Shown: positions 33,371 to 47,242, counted from the first letter of the stretch. The stretch is DNA of 64,000 nt from Sweltsa coloradensis (GCA_024449915.1 JAMZAV010001046.1:186001-250000); one strand, 5' to 3'. The notes: generated by a model not told the origin, from the sequence alone. Translations and numbers: made by a program.

Positions 33371-34400
33371 TTTTTTTTTTTAATTTATTGAAGCAAAAAA
33401 AAAATTGGAACAATATTCACATACTTTTCCCCATAAGCCAAAAGGCTACAGTGGGTTTAAATAATTATTAATGCTATTACTCCATTCTAGCGTCAGGCTT
33501 AATAAAAATAAAAATAAAAAAAAAAAAACTTCAAATTTTAAATGAATAACGGGCTTACTAGGTAATCATTACAAAACATAAATACGAAAGAAAATAAATA
33601 AGAATCACAAATTATAAATTTAAATAAATCTTTACCTCCCACACGATCGTTTAAACAACAAAAACATCTAGAAAATAGGCCCCCTTGAAAAAATGACTTA
33701 AACGAGCATGAAGGAAGGGTTGTTAGGTAGTGCGAATTTACCTTTTCTTTTTTAAAAAAATTTTGCCAAGGGATAAAAATTTCGCCGGCAATAAATTTAA
33801 AAACTTTAGGTAAAAAGATAATGAAACAACGCTCACCTGTTTGTTTCGGGCTTTGGGGAAACAACAATTTTTCCCTTTTACTAACAATCTCGTTCCCTTA
33901 TTATGTAAATATGGTTTTTATTTTCATTATTAAAAAATACTTTAAAACCACCGATAATTAAACATGGTTTTTAAAACGCAGTAAAAAGCAACTAAAAAAA
34001 ACGTCATCTTTTTTGATGCTATTGGAAATACTTTTGGGGCAAACTATTTTTAATAGGTATTTTGAATTTGAATATCGGTTTATTAATGAAAGACGCGTTT
34101 CCCCCATGAGAGCAACGCATATGACATAATAATTCACAAATGCAATATAAACTAATCTTGCATATCATCAGAAATATGGTTTTTTTTATACAATTGATAT
34201 GCACACAGCGGATTTCGAAAAAATGAGTCCACGTGTGGTTTCCACAAAAACTCCCGATAAATGAAAACACCCAAAAACATAGGATGCCACAGTTTCAATT
34301 TGTTGTACCTTTCACGGCGGTTGGTCAGTAGTTCAAATTAGTATACACTTTGCCTCTGAAATTTTAATTAAACGCTTTTTCTTTTTGATTAAAGGCATGC

Positions 34401-34508
34401 ATAATAAAAAAATAATAATAATAAAATAATAATAATAATATAATAATAAAAATAATAATAATAAAAAAATAATAAAAAATGATAATAAAAAATAATAATA
34501 ATAACAAA
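34401..34508. repeat. Imperfect (AAT)n microsatellite
   Basis: AAT units with AAAAAATAAT interruptions. The flanks to 35380 (including 33371-34400) show no gene, and several C/G runs near 34830 and 35210 suggest weak consensus. Confidence 0.85.
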
Positions 34509-35384
34509 TAACGGAGACGCAAAAAAGAACAAAAGGGGCACAGGGAATGAAGAAATGTTATCCCTCCCTTTAGGGTGAACTATTGTAAAGACGACCTTTA
34601 CCTGGATGGAGACAGCGATTATACGGGGAGCATCCACAAAATTTTCCAAAACTTGAAATAACTGAAAAAATTTGAGATGACTTTATCAATTTTAAAAAAA
34701 AATATCTCAGGCCAAGATGTAATCGACCCAAAAACGACAGAAGTTGGGGTATGAAAATAAAAGGTAATAGGGAAAATTTCAAATCGACGACAAAACACAC
34801 CCTGGGCGCCGGCAGGAAATTTTGGGAAGGGGGGGGGGGGGGGGAAAAATTATAATTTGTACTTTCGTTGGGCAAGCCAGGGGGTTGGGGGGCTCTTTTT
34901 TAAAATCAGGTTTTTAAATGCGTTTGGTGGTTTAGAAAAAAAGTATGGGCTGAAAATACGATACCAAAATTTTGTAAATTTTTGGGCAGTCGATAATCGT
35001 AATAGAAAACCACCAACGAGCCCCAATTTTTTGAGAAAAATAATACTATAGTAAAAAACCTCCGCTCCCGATCAGATCATTAAATATATTAATATTTTAA
35101 ATTTTTAAATTTAATTTAAATTTCAAAATAGACAAATTTAATGAAAAAACGCATTCCCCCCGGTTAAAATTTATATTTTCCTGAATTTTTAGGAGGGGAA
35201 TCGCCCCCTTGCCCCCCCCCCCCGGCGCCCATTGGGACATCTCTGCACGTTGCTGAGGTTCAGGTTAGAAAAAGAGGGAGAACAGAATAATTATGGAACC
35301 GACCAGAACATAATATATAAGAAAATATTTTTGAAAAAGTTTCAATTTTAAACAATTCCTTCGAAGAGAGACCCAGCTTACCAA

Positions 35385-35640
35385 AGAAGGTTCGCGAAGC
35401 TTTTTTTTGCGCGTTGATGGGTGACTTTTTTGTAAGTTTTTTGTTTTTCCCAGATCTCTTTTCTTTTGCAAGTGCTTTTTTTAATCATTGTAGGGATGGT
35501 TGTCAAGTTTCTATTTTACTTGTTAATTGTTATTATGTACCTAAAAAAAAACATATTTAAAACCTTTATTCTATGGATTCTTTCTAAATTTTTAAAATTT
35601 TTTTTTCAAAAAGCAAATTTATACCAGGGCCTAATGTCCC
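35385..35640 (-). mobile_element. Family A 3' fragment, degraded
   Basis: GGTTCGCGAAGC, GCGCGTTGATGGGTGA, TTTTGCAAGTGCTTT, TGTCAAGTTTCTATTTTACT match the hairpin end of family A in reverse. The rest is lost. Confidence 0.55.
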
Positions 35641-36424
35641 CTGTAAAATACCCCGGAAAAAGCTAAATCCCCCCGCTTGTTGGATGAGCGTAATTGGGCA
35701 TTGGCTGCCAGTGTTATGCGGATTTCTGTTTTTCTGTGAAAAAAAACGTTACAAATTTTAAGATTTTTTTAAAAATTTAATTTTAAATTTAAAAAAAAAT
35801 AAACTTTTAATTTTTTAAATTTTTTTAATTTAAACGTAATTTAAAAAAAAAAAAAAAATCGTAAATTGCGATTTTTATAAGAAAATAAATTTTGATTGCG
35901 CTCAAAAATTTAACGAAATATTAATTCATAAAATTAAGGTTTTGTGAAAAAAAAATTACAACGGTTTAAAAAAGTAGGTGTTATAAATCAAAAATTGTTT
36001 AAAAAAAAAAAAAAACGTAAAATTTTGATTTTAGAGAAATAATTTTTTGATTGCGCTTTAAATTTTACACAAATATTGAATTATAAAAATTTTGGGTTTT
36101 GTGAAAAACTCATTAAATTGAAAAACTGTGGTTTATATGTCAAGAAATTTTTTAAAAAAATTTAAAAAAAAATTAAAAATTTCGATTTTAATGAAAAAAA
36201 TTTTCGTTTCGCTCAAAAAAAACGTGGCAGTTCTAAGTTCAAGATGTTCGAAGGTCTCCAGAAATTTCATGCAATTGGAGTATCGTTTTACGCCGGAATG
36301 CGTGGCTGGACAAACACACAATAATACAGAAGCAAAAAAGATATAAAAAAAAAACATTCCGGATTTTTTTCTCACAGTGTGTGAAATGGAATCTTCGGCT
36401 AACGCTCGCTTACGCACTCATCAA
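35640..36424 (-). mobile_element. Family B element, error-rich copy
   Basis: GCTTGTTGGATGAGCGTAAT, three AAGGTTTTGTGAAAA-type modules, AACGTGGCAGTTCTAAGTTC, CATTCCGGATTTTTTTCTC and ACGCACTCATCAA in order. Confidence 0.6.
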
Positions 36425-38154
36425 TGGAAACGTTTGTAGTTCCCTACGCCGTTTGTCTAGATATTAAGCGCGCAAATATCACGAAAATATCTGCATTAAA
36501 AATCGAAAAACATCGTAAAGTAGGCGATATTCATGAGAATTTTCTTCGATTTCTTTTTTTTTGTTTTAAGCCGCAATAAAAAATACCCCACCACCCCCCG
36601 TGGGCCCAAGAAGAATAATCTTTAAAAACAAGAAAAGATAGGTCTGAAGTTCGAGTAGATTTCGAGGCCCCTCTATTTTCATCAAGATCGCATTATGCCG
36701 TTATGACTGCTATGAGCGCGAACAAATCAGACAGAAAAACCAACACAAAAACATAAAAAACATCCGACCGGCTAATTTTTGGGGTCAGTGAAATTGAAGT
36801 CTTCTGGCTTTCGCTCATCCAATTATAAGAACCTGAAATTCTTCTTCTATTCTAACTCTAAGAGTAGATCTCTACTAGGAAACGCTAAGTCCTCCGCGTT
36901 GATGGATGAGGACTTTTAATTTAAGTTTTTTGTTTGCGTGGGATATCTTTACTTTTGCAGTGCTTTGTTGCTGATTGTTTTTACTGCCCCACGCATTGTA
37001 ATGGTGATTGTTATCAGTTTCTGTTGTACTTGTTATTGTTATTATATACTCAAAAACCCTATTATTAAAAGCATTATTTCTATGGATCTGGCTAACTTTG
37101 ACAACTTTTTCTTTCCAAAGGTAGCTCCCCACCATAGCCATAATGTCCATGGTACTAGGAGCTAGAAAACGCTAAGTCCCGCCCGTTGATGGATGAGTTT
37201 TTAAAGGTTTTAGTTTGCGTGGGATCTCTTTACTCTTTTGACAAGTGTTTTTTTTTTTTTTTCTTTGTTTTGCTGCCATACGCATATGAGGTGAATGTTG
37301 TCAAGTTTCTTTTGTTTCTTGTCAATTGGTATTTTTACGCGTAAAAACTTGTATTAAAAGCTTATTTCTATGGATTCTGGCTAAATTTTTCCACTTTTTC
37401 TTTCAAAGGTCTCATAACGCATAACCTTAATGTCGCATCAGTATGATATTTAAAGCGTTGTAGCCCCACGTTTTGGTCAGTAATTGGGCCTCCAAAGGCA
37501 CGAAATATATCACACAAAAAGTCAATAAAAAACAGTGATATTAAGAAGCTTTATTTCTCTCGGATTCTGGCTTACCCCCCTCCCAACCATTTGCAACTCT
37601 TTCTTGAGAAAGCTATATACATACACCATTGCCTTAAGGTCCATGTGACATAATGAAACGTTGTACCCCCGTTTGGTCAGGATATTTCCCAGATATGGCA
37701 CGAAAATTATCGCAATAAATCAATCGACAAAAAATCGTAAAATACGATATTCATAGAAATATTTCTTCGATGTAGCCAAAAACGATGCGAAGTCTAAGTT
37801 CAGAGCTCCCCCCCCCCCGCCCCCCCCCCCCACCCCCCCCACCTTGGGGGGGGTTCCCAATTTTTATCAAGATCGCATATGCCGTTTGCCCGGTAGAGAG
37901 ACGAACAACAGACGGCAAAAACAAAAAAAAAAAAAAAAAAAAAAAAAACACTTGAGCTGAAATTTTTTTGGGGGGTTTTTTTGGGTCGCTCGCTACCTCA
38001 TGCCAAAAACGCTAAGTCCCGCCGCGTTTATGGATTAGCTTTTTTGAAGTTTTTAGTTGCCGTGGGATCTCTTACTTTTGCAGAGTGCTGTTGTTTTGCG
38101 GCCTACGCTTGTAGGTGATTGTGTCAAGTTTGATTTGTAACTTCTTGTCAATTG
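36425..38154 (-). mobile_element. Stacked family A fragments, minus orientation
   Basis: One truncated copy ends at 36822 (TTCGCTCATCCAA). New hairpin ends start at about 36877 (AGGAAACGCTAAGTCC, GCGTTGATGGATGAG), 37155 (AACGCTAAGTCCCGCCCG) and 38007 (AACGCTAAGTCCCGCCGCG). The pieces appear inserted into or recombined with each other, with many small indels. Confidence 0.6.
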
Positions 38155-39103
38155 ACGACTCGAAATGGCGGAGCTTAAAACGATTCGATAGGTCCCGTGA
38201 CCTTAGTATTTGGGTATAAATCCTCATTTCGCAAGTTGGCGCCTGCGGAACGCGCATCACTTATCACGCTCTTACACTTTTATTCTATTCTATTTAGACA
38301 CCACTTAAATGATAATATTTAGCAAACATTCTCATATCCTTGTAATAGTGGCGATTATTGCGATTTTTTTGAGCATAAGTCTTAGCTTGTTATAGACAAT
38401 GTACGCATCACACAAGTAAAATTATCAAGACTCAATGTTTCTCATTTAATTAATTTGACAAAAAACTACTGAATACGGATTCGACTAAGAAATTTCTTTG
38501 TAAAAATGCATCAGACTGTTTTAGACAGAGCAAATATTCTAACTTTCTAGATAGGAAAGTGCAACTGACCGAAAATTTTACCGCATAGAGTAAATATGCA
38601 GCGTGCACTTTTTCACGGGGCTAATCCGCACGTCAAGTAGTGCGTATTTTAGATAAAACACGACACCCTGCATATTACTGCTATGCGAAAGTTTCGTTCA
38701 GTGCACTTTCTATCTAGAAACGTAGTTTATTTTCTTTTCTGAAACAGTCTGATGCATATTTTTAAAGAGTTCTGTCGAAATCCGATCAGTAGTTTTTGTC
38801 AAATAAATTATTGAGAAAAACTTGAGTATTGATAATTTTCACATGTATGATGCGTACATTGTTATAACAAGTCTAACGACTAAGTAAAAAAAATCAACAT
38901 GATCGCTATACAAAGAATGATTATATTTGCTAAATAGTTTTCATTAAGTATATGTCTCAAATAATGAATAGAAATAAAAGTTAGACGCGTCGATAAGTGT
39001 TGGCGCCGGTGAAGCTGCAGTCACTTGCGAATGAGGATTTATACCAACTATTTTCCGCAATGTTGCCTTCGTGACGTCATGAGTGCGGGTACAATTCAGT
39101 CGT
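38155..39103. mobile_element. 949-bp foldback element inserted in family A
   Basis: The whole element is an imperfect palindrome: ACGACT...AGTCGT ends; CCTCATTTCGCAAGT with ACTTGCGAATGAGG; GTACGCATCACACAAG with CATGTATGATGCGTAC; AAAAACTACTG with CAGTAGTTTTT; GCATCAGACTGTTTTAG with CTGAAACAGTCTGATGC; TCTAGATAGGAAAGTGCA with TGCACTTTCTATCTAGA. CAATTG stands at both borders and the interrupted family A sequence (CTTGTCAATTGGTATT) is restored by removing the element. No open frame. Confidence 0.8.
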
Positions 39104-39109
39104 CAATTG

Positions 39110-40826
39110 GTATTATTAACGTAAAAACTTATATCTACACTTTATTTCTATGGGAATTCTGCTAGCTTTTCACTTTTTCTTTCAAAACATCAGCCCTAAC
39201 CTTACTGTCGGCATGGATAATACATAGGAAAACGCAAAGTCCCGCCGCGTGAGGATGAGCTTTTTTAAGTTTTTTAGTTTGCGTGGGAATAATCTTTACT
39301 TTTGCGTGCTTTGTTTTCTGGCCGACGCATTGTAGGTGATTGTTGTCAGTTTTCTATTGTTTCTTGTTTAATTTGTTTATTATTTGATCGTAAAAAATCT
39401 TACATTAAAAAGCTTTATATTTCTATGGATTGCGGGCTACTTTTTCAACTTTTCTTTCAAAGGTAGCTAGATCACCATAACGGAATGTCCGTGTATAATA
39501 TGACTGTTGTGCCCCACCAGTTTGGTCAGAATTGGCCGCAAATGGCACGAAAATACGCACAAAAAGTCAAAAAAAGTATTTTTAAACGTAGAGCTTTATT
39601 TCTCTCGTTCTGGCTAACTTTTTGAGTTTTTTCTTTTTTAGAAAGCAATACATCACCATTACCTTATATGTCGGCATGATGAAACTGAACGTTGTAGCCC
39701 CACCCGTTTTGGTCAGCATTGGCCAAAAAAAAAAAAAGAAGAATGGAAAAAAAAAAAAAAAAAAAAAAAAACAATGGCACGAAAACAAAAAAAAAGCCCC
39801 CGCACTAAAATCGAAAGAAATCGTTAAAGTACGATATTTTATGGAGTAATATTTCTCGGTGTGTACCCAATAAAAACGAGGCTAAGTATTAAGTTCAAGT
39901 AGTAAAACGAAGGTGCGAGTCTAAATTTCATCAAGATCGCATATCCAGGTTTGCCCGTAGAGATCGAACAAACATGACGGAAGGAAACAAACAAACAAAC
40001 AAACAAAAAAAACAAAAAACGAAACAAGGGGGGGGGGGGGGGGAGCTAATTTTTTGGGGGGTCGGATGAATTGACGTCTTCGCTCGCTCATACCATAATA
40101 TGGAACGTTTAAGTCCAACCACCCCCGTTTTTTATTTTTGTCTTTTTGATTGGTCAGAATTGGCCCAAATGCACGACAATATCGGCACAAAAATTTAAAA
40201 AACTTATATTAAGCTTTATTTCTATAAGCTTCTGGCTAACTTTGTCCAACTTTTTCTTGTCAAAGGTACTTTATCACCATTAATCCTTAATTCCTACGGA
40301 TAATATGAACGTTTAACGTCCCACCCGTTTGGTCAGAATTCTCGCCCAAATATTCACGAAATATCGTACAAAATAAAAAAACTTATATTAAAAGCTTTAT
40401 TATCTATGATTCCGGGGCTAACTTTTTCAGCTTTTTGTCTTCAAAAGGTACTACATCACCATGGAACCTTAATCTGTCCATGTATCAATATGACGTTTGT
40501 AGCCGGCTACCCCTTTTTTCAGAATTGGCCCAATATGGCAACAGAAAAATATGCACCAAAATCGAAGAGAAATCGTAAAGTACGAATATTCATGAGAAAT
40601 ATTTGCCTTCGATTGTACCACAAACGTAGGCAGGTCTAAGTTAGAGATTTCGAGGTCTGTCAGAAATGTTCGATTAAGTATCGGATATGCTGTTTGCCCG
40701 TTAGAGGGCAACAAACAGCAAAAATACAAACAACAAAATAAAAAAAAAAAAACTAAAAAACACCACCCGAGTCTAAAATTTTTGGGGGTCATAGTAAATT
40801 GAAGTCTTCGCTTTCGCTCAATCCAA
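39110..40826 (-). mobile_element. Family A fragments with tandem 170-190-bp modules
   Basis: The module AAAAGCTTTATTTCTATGG, GGCTAACTTTTTC, TTTCAAAGGTA, ATCACCATTACCTTA, TGTCCATG, CCCACCCGTTTGGTCAG, GGCACGAAAAT recurs near 39130, 39400, 39590, 40200 and 40390. New hairpin ends occur at about 39231 (TAGGAAAACGCAAAGTCCC). GGATGAGC-type ends occur near 40070-40095 and 40808-40826 (GTCTTCGCTTTCGCTCAATC). Confidence 0.6.
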
Positions 40827-40989
40827 TAAGAATGTAATTTTCATCACGGTTCTTCAATAATTAAAAATATATCAGGGAGAACTAACAAGAAACTAACCTG
40901 TCACTGCTTTTTGGCGTAAGTATAGCAAGTAATTTTGAGTCATGTACATGCACCTACGTAAGAAGCTTATTCTTCTCATCTCAATCTCA

Positions 40990-43378
40990 GCACAAAGCTC
41001 ACGGTTGCTGATTGGCTTCGTCGTAAGTTCTCGTCGTAAGTAATTGAATTTTGCGGCTAATTCGTTACTATACATACACCCTATGCGCCTTACACTTAGG
41101 ACGTGTTGTGAACGTTACTCATCATAATAAAATTGTTACGCTTAGACCTTGCGCCGTAACGCCTAGAACTTATTGATGTGAATAGATGCTTTAGGAGGGA
41201 ACATTTTAATTTTATGAATCTTGACTGCCAACCCTTATTTTTGTGCATGGAAGCTACCTTATTTGAAATTGTGATGTCGCAGATAATGTCGAAACATCCT
41301 CCTTCAGTCCTAAACCTAGTTCAATAAAAAAAAAATGCGTAATATGGTAGTGATAATTATATTTTGTTGTTTATCAAGTAGAGAAATAGTTACGCTATAA
41401 GCATTATTTTCATTATATAATATCCTCCTCCCCTACCCCGCCTCCGCTAAGCACTGTAACCATAGAGCTCTATTGATTGATATTGCTGGAGCCGAAGATT
41501 TCAAGGACGTTTTTAAACTGTGAATGAATTGGACCGTGGACGAATATGCTCGTGTCTTGTGCGTAGCTTCTGGCGGGTTTGTGTTGTTACGAGGTTAGTG
41601 AAGTGCTATTTATATGATAGACGAAAACGCCGGGGGGGTCCATGTCATAACACGTGCTGTTCATGTTCTTCCCAACACGGGTAGAAATAAAATGCGCATT
41701 TCTCAGTTGCACGTGGGCCTATAAATACGTTTGTCTACAACTGCAACGACTAGACGTAATATTTGGCGGCGTAGTGGTCGAGGTCGGATGCAGTGGCCTT
41801 TGGTCTCGGCCCCGGCTTCAACTATCCTGTGCCTGTGGTGTGTTATACCATGGGTTATATGTAACATGGATAGCTTTGCGTTGCTAAACCCTCTCGATGA
41901 GCCATGGTATTAATTTGTACTGTACGTCAAGTATACCAAACACTTGATATGTTTAGTAAAAATAATAATTAAAAAACAGATCCCAAAACATGAGTCTCTA
42001 ATAAATAGAATATAATTTTTTCTACGAAATGTTTCTTAAAACTAAAAGTTATTTCGAAATCGTAAACATTGTTTGGGGACGTGTTGTGTGGCGTAAAAGT
42101 GTTTTTATATTTTTACATATGGGGACATATTATCTGGAAAGCTAGTTAAAAACAGTGTAGGCCTAACACCGAATGATAGAAGCCAACGGGTGTTTATCTA
42201 TCACCACCTCGTGCGCGCTGTTTATTGTTGACCTCGGTAGTAGGCCTAAACTGGGTTCTATCAGACACGAAGGTATGGTACGCGAATCAAGCAGGGAGCA
42301 CGTATACTATACACGACACGTGTGCTAACACGATTTACTATTTGTCAGCAACGGACGACACTTTATTACATTTTTGTGAATAAAAATAATGTTTTACAAA
42401 GGGTTTTTACATTTTACTTTAAGTATAAAGAAGAAAGAGGCGAAACTATTTTGCAAATTATCTTATGACCAAAATTAGGGGTTGCTGACCTTATTTTGCT
42501 ACAGCATAATTTTGGGGAAAGTTTTAAGGGCTGTACCTACTTTGTTGCGAAAAAAGGAGACCAAGGGCGTCATAAATAAAAACGAAATTCAACAAGCTCC
42601 ACCTCCAAAATGACCACTCTATAACCATTCCTCGAGAATTAAGAAATCCGCTTCCTCCGTAATCAGTTTTTCAGACGATCGGTGGTTACACAGGCTACAC
42701 AGCACAAGGTCGCGTTGTCTTTTACTTTACCCATAGTTGATTTTCTTTTAGGAAAAGTTTCGTCAGTCATTATTCATTAACGTTTGTTTTCAACCAGATC
42801 TTCAACCGGCGGAAAGTGTTGTTCTCCGTTTGTCACAGTTAGGTTACACAGTATCCGCACAAAAAGATGAGAAATAAAACAAAATATCCATGTATACAAA
42901 CTAACCTATGTCCGCTTTTATTAGGAAAGTATCAAAGTCATATTTCGAAAAATATAAATTCACTTCCAAAATAAGATATGTATTTAATTAGTTTGAAATC
43001 AGTTTCGAAGGTACACATACAACATATTTATTTTGTATTTTAAATAACATTAACAACATGAACATTCGTATCCAACTTATACATAAAAAATTTCTATAGA
43101 TAAAATTTTTTCAGTCAACATTAAATTTACAAATTATGTCAAAGTAACAATAAAAGTTAATCTGTATAGAACACAATTTTTACACTCTTAAATTAATTTA
43201 ATTAATAAAATAAATTTACTAAGTTCACTCTTAAACAGTTTTAAACGATTTGATTTCTCTTATCTCTGTTGGCAAGTTATTATAGTATTTTGATCCCTTA
43301 AAATAAAACAGTTTCATTAAACTGCTCGTATTACAAAAAAAATTATGAATAGATTAAAATTCTATACTTCTTTTTTTA
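40990..43378. other. Non-coding stretch, nothing recognised
   Basis: No exon, RNA or repeat end recognised. Short overlapping frames at 41640-41920 lack domains. Confidence 0.3.
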
Positions 43379-43481
43379 AAATTTTTATTATTATATTATT
43401 ATTATTATTTTTATTATTATTATTATTATTATTTATATATATATTATTATATATATATTATTATTATTATTATTATTTTGT
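43379..43481. repeat. (ATT)n microsatellite with TATATA interruption
   Basis: ATT arrays on both sides of a short TATATATATTA core. Confidence 0.9.
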
Positions 43482-44094
43482 TTTGGGGTTGTTATGTATT
43501 TTTAAACTATATATTTTTTGTCCATTCATTCATTCATGAATCGATTCAAGGGGTGTGCGATCACCCCTACCACCCCTACAGATAGAAGTTGCTAGTGAAG
43601 AGGAGGTTAGGTCCGGTTCTACTCTTAGATTTATTTTTCCTCCTCGGTTGCGGTCGTACATTATACCTCTGCGAATTCACATGATGGCAGCCATGCTTTG
43701 TTGGGGTAAACAAAAACTGCAAAACTATAGTGTTGCAATTTCTAGCCGCAATTGGGCCAAAGCAATAATAAAGGGCCGGCTCTTTTGGGTTTTGGATATA
43801 GTCTCTAGCATGAAAGTAAAGTTTCTATACACTGAGCATATTATTTTCTGTGCAGGAACTTTGTTCAATATACCTTGATTAAGGTTTCCGCTATTGTTCC
43901 AAAATAACTAACATTTTTTTAATGTTATATATGGTGTGGCATGATAATGTTTATAAGAACGCAAACCACAAAAACCGTTTCGATTCCGGTCGGAGAAAAA
44001 TTAGACTTAAAATTTAAAGTACTTTATGATTATTAGTAATTAGTATCATTATCAACATTCCAGATGACACGGTTTCGATTCCCGGTCGGTTTTT

Positions 44095-44671
44095 TGATGA
44101 GCGAAGCGAAGACTTCAATTTCACTGACCCCCAAAAAATTTAGCTCCGGTTTTTTTCCCTGTTTTTTTTTGTCCTGTTTTTCGCACTCTACCGGGCAAAC
44201 AGTACATGCAATCTTGATCAAAATTGGTGGGGACCTTCGAGATTTCTAAACTTAGACCTACCACGTTTTTTTGTACAATTGAAGAAATATTTCTCATGAA
44301 TATCGGGACTTTATGATTTTTGTGCGAATTTTCCGTGACATTTGGGCCCATTCTGACCAAGCGGGTGGGGCTACAACGTTCATTTTTCGTGGACATTAAG
44401 GTAATGGTGATGTTGCTTTTTAGTTTTTAAAAGAAAAAGTTGAAAAAAATAGCCAGAATCCATAGGATAAAGGTTTTAAATAAGGGTTTTTTGAGGTTAT
44501 AATAAAAATTAACAATCTAACAAGTAACAATATAAAGTAAACTTGACACCAATCACCCACAATGCATTCAAAAAGCACTTGCAAAGGAAAAGTGGTCCTA
44601 CGCACACTAAAAACTTACAAAAAGCTCATCCATCAATGCGACTTAAAAAAAGCGTTCGCGAAGCGGCCTAG
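44095..44671 (+). mobile_element. Family A element
   Basis: Starts GATGAGCGAAGCGAAGAC and ends GCTCATCCATCAATGCGACT, GCGTTCGCGAAGCGGCCTAG, then T. The interior is a clean family A sequence: CTACCGGGCAAACAGTACAT, CCACGTTTTTTTGTACAATT, GGGTGGGGCTACAACGTTC. Confidence 0.75.
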
Positions 44672-44689
44672 TTAAGTGTTAATTTGTGT

Positions 44690-45000
44690 TTATTTGGATT
44701 ATAAGAGCGCGTCAACCGTCAACGGGGCAGAAAGGGGGATTCTCACGTCGTGTTTTTTGTCATCGATTGTGTTGTCATGGTCGTCGTCGGGGGAAATCGT
44801 CAAGGGAACGGGGAGAGGTTCACGACGACGACCCCCAGAGGTCGCTCTCGTTTTGGGGAATTATATGCTCCCTTCATACCAGCTGATGTTTGCGAGGGGG
44901 ACTTTTTCTCTTTCCTCGTCTTTTACGATACCCGAGCCATGATCAGGCCGAAGTCTACCCCGGCCCATGCAGACGGGGATTCCCGGTCGGATTACAGCTT
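44690..45000 (-). mobile_element. Family D retroposon-like repeat
   Basis: In reverse it reads GAAAGAGAAAAAGTCC, CGCAAACATCAGCTGGTATG, AACGAGAGCGACCTCTGGG, GTCGTCGTCGTGAACC, GACGACGACCATGAC and CACGACGTGAGAATCCCCC. No coding frame is conserved between copies. Confidence 0.6.
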
Positions 45001-45925
45001 ACATAATCGCTTATGAAAATGTTGATAATTAAAGCAACGTGAAAAATATAAATAAATAATTTAGCTATGACATTGAAAACGATGAGCTCTAATTCCTGTT
45101 TTATCTACTTTCCAGATTTGTATTTGCAAATGGGGTTTTCTCTCTTCGTCGCGAAAGTAAATTTTAGGTACGACGTAATTTGTTGTTGTAATTGTCGTAT
45201 TGTGGGTGTTGTAATTTTTGTTATTGTTTTTCATTAATGGTGTAGTTGTTGGTGTTGTTGTTATTATGGTTATTTGGGCCTTGAGAAATGGGATAATACG
45301 AGTTTCTTTAAGTTACAAATTTTCTACAAAAAATGGTTACTAATAGTAATCATGTAAATTTTTTTTCCAAGATACAAACAGCTACACATATCGTCCTTCG
45401 GGAAAGGAAAAAACCAAACTCTCGTATAGGGCCCTATACATGACTCAAACACGCGCCACAATCTTTATCGCAGATAATTAATTCATAATTACACCAATTC
45501 CGTCGAACAGATAACCTTTACATATCATTATAGGTATATGTAGGTACGTGAATATTACCAACACACGTCTATTGTTCTACTTACTAATGTATCGTACATG
45601 ACATTAGGCTCCATGCAGGTGGTAAGGATCGCTGTTAGTAAACAAGAATTTAAAGCCTGCGTGACTGATAATATGAACGAGATTTTTACTTTTCAACAAA
45701 AGTGTCTGCTTTCTCGTCGCATCTCCAGCGGGAGAAATTACTAAAGAAGTTATGTTTTGAGCAATACGCCTATATTCATTAGGCGTAATTACCATTTTCA
45801 ACAAAAATTTATCACTTTTAAATACAGGCCTATAAATTATAATAATATATCATATGAAATAATTTATATTTATTCTACATTGGATTAAGAGACTATGATC
45901 GTATAATTTTATACAAAAGTTAAGG

Positions 45926-46358
45926 AACTGACTCTACCGTGGATTGAACTCGGGACCCCTGCTGTCCAGGCAGATGCTCTAACGAAGATGGGTTACATCA
46001 ATTTCAGTGGGGGACATTAAAGCCAACGAAGCCCACCCTGTAGGCGCCAACACCATCGACGAGCGAACAATGATTAAAAATACCGGCATATTTAAGTATG
46101 AAACACCGATCAATCAAGCTGGACATAATTCCATCCGCGGACAAAACCAGAATCAACGAGGCTAGTTCAGAACAACTTTAGAATTAATTATCGATGCTAG
46201 GAGACGGTTCCAAAGTCACCGTTTACACATTCCTAAGCCAAGAAATGGCTTGGGTCAACATCAGAAATTTTAAAAAAAAACTTCTGCCTGAAGCGGTTAT
46301 CGGACCCTGGACCTTCTGCATTGAAAGCAGAGCCTCCTAACCGCAAGACCAACGAGCC
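45926..46358 (-). mobile_element. tRNA-derived SINE S1 copy 2 plus a second tRNA-like head
   Basis: 46010-46358 is an S1 copy in reverse: head GGCTCGTTGGTCTTGCGG with CTGCTTTCAATGCAG and GGTCCAGGG, body as at 60253, truncated at GTCCCCCACTGAAATTG. Directly beyond, 45926-45996 is another tRNA-like unit (GTTAGAGCATCTGCCTGG, CCCGAGTTCAATCCACGG), loop CTGGACA, which probably belongs to a different SINE. Confidence 0.7.
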
Positions 46359-46365
46359 AGAGCCA

Positions 46366-47242
46366 CACAAATACAAATGCATTTTACAACGCTTATATTA
46401 GCTTCATGTGTTTGTCTGTCTGTCTAACTTTTTTTCTTCTAAAGTTAAAATTTGTTGGACCTTCTCGTCCATCCAAACTTTTTTTGAATTTACAATACTT
46501 CTTCAAATATTTATTTATACACAACATAATTCTAATAACACATAAAATAACACATTCGATTAAAAAAAAAACACACACAAACAATACATCGGTCTGTCCA
46601 TCTCATTCTAAGGGGAGAAAGGGAGATCGATAAAACATACAGTACATTGACACTCACAACACACAATCGAGAGTAATGTGCTACTACATTGAAAAGTGCA
46701 AGTAGGTATGGAGAAAGTAGAAAAAGCATTTTGGCTTTTGCATCGAAGGATGTAACATTTAACACTAATTCCAAGCCGCCACGAAAGATGGTTGGACACG
46801 AATGTTGTCGTCGTCTTCGCGTCTTTGCGTGCATACATCAGGTTCTGTCGTGGGGTCCGTTATCCCAGGAGTAATGGCCTCGTCGGTAGGTAGGCCTACG
46901 GCTTTTCGTCACATTGTCGCAACTCGCAAGTAAATAACAATTGCGCAAACAACAGAACTTTGAACTCTGTAGTATACTGTTACAGCTAGATGCTAGAAGC
47001 CAGCGACTGTGCCCGCTATATTACATTAATTATAGACGTTATACTCATTTCATTTGTATGTATTATTTTTTGTTATATACTGCTTAGTGCTTATTAACGA
47101 TATACGATATATATACAACATCTTCGGAGGCGCTATACATAAAAAGTTCATATTCATATGCATTCATATTACAACAAAATTATCTTTCAATAAGCATTCC
47201 TGCTCATGATAATATTATCACGAATTTAACTTCGTTTAACTA
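46366..47242. other. Non-coding stretch, nothing recognised
   Basis: Short frames only. 45001-45925 on the other side of the SINE is likewise without recognisable features. Confidence 0.3.

Noticed and set aside
43555..43878. 107-codon plus-strand frame
   Set aside because: No domain, no splice or polyadenylation context, composition like surrounding DNA.
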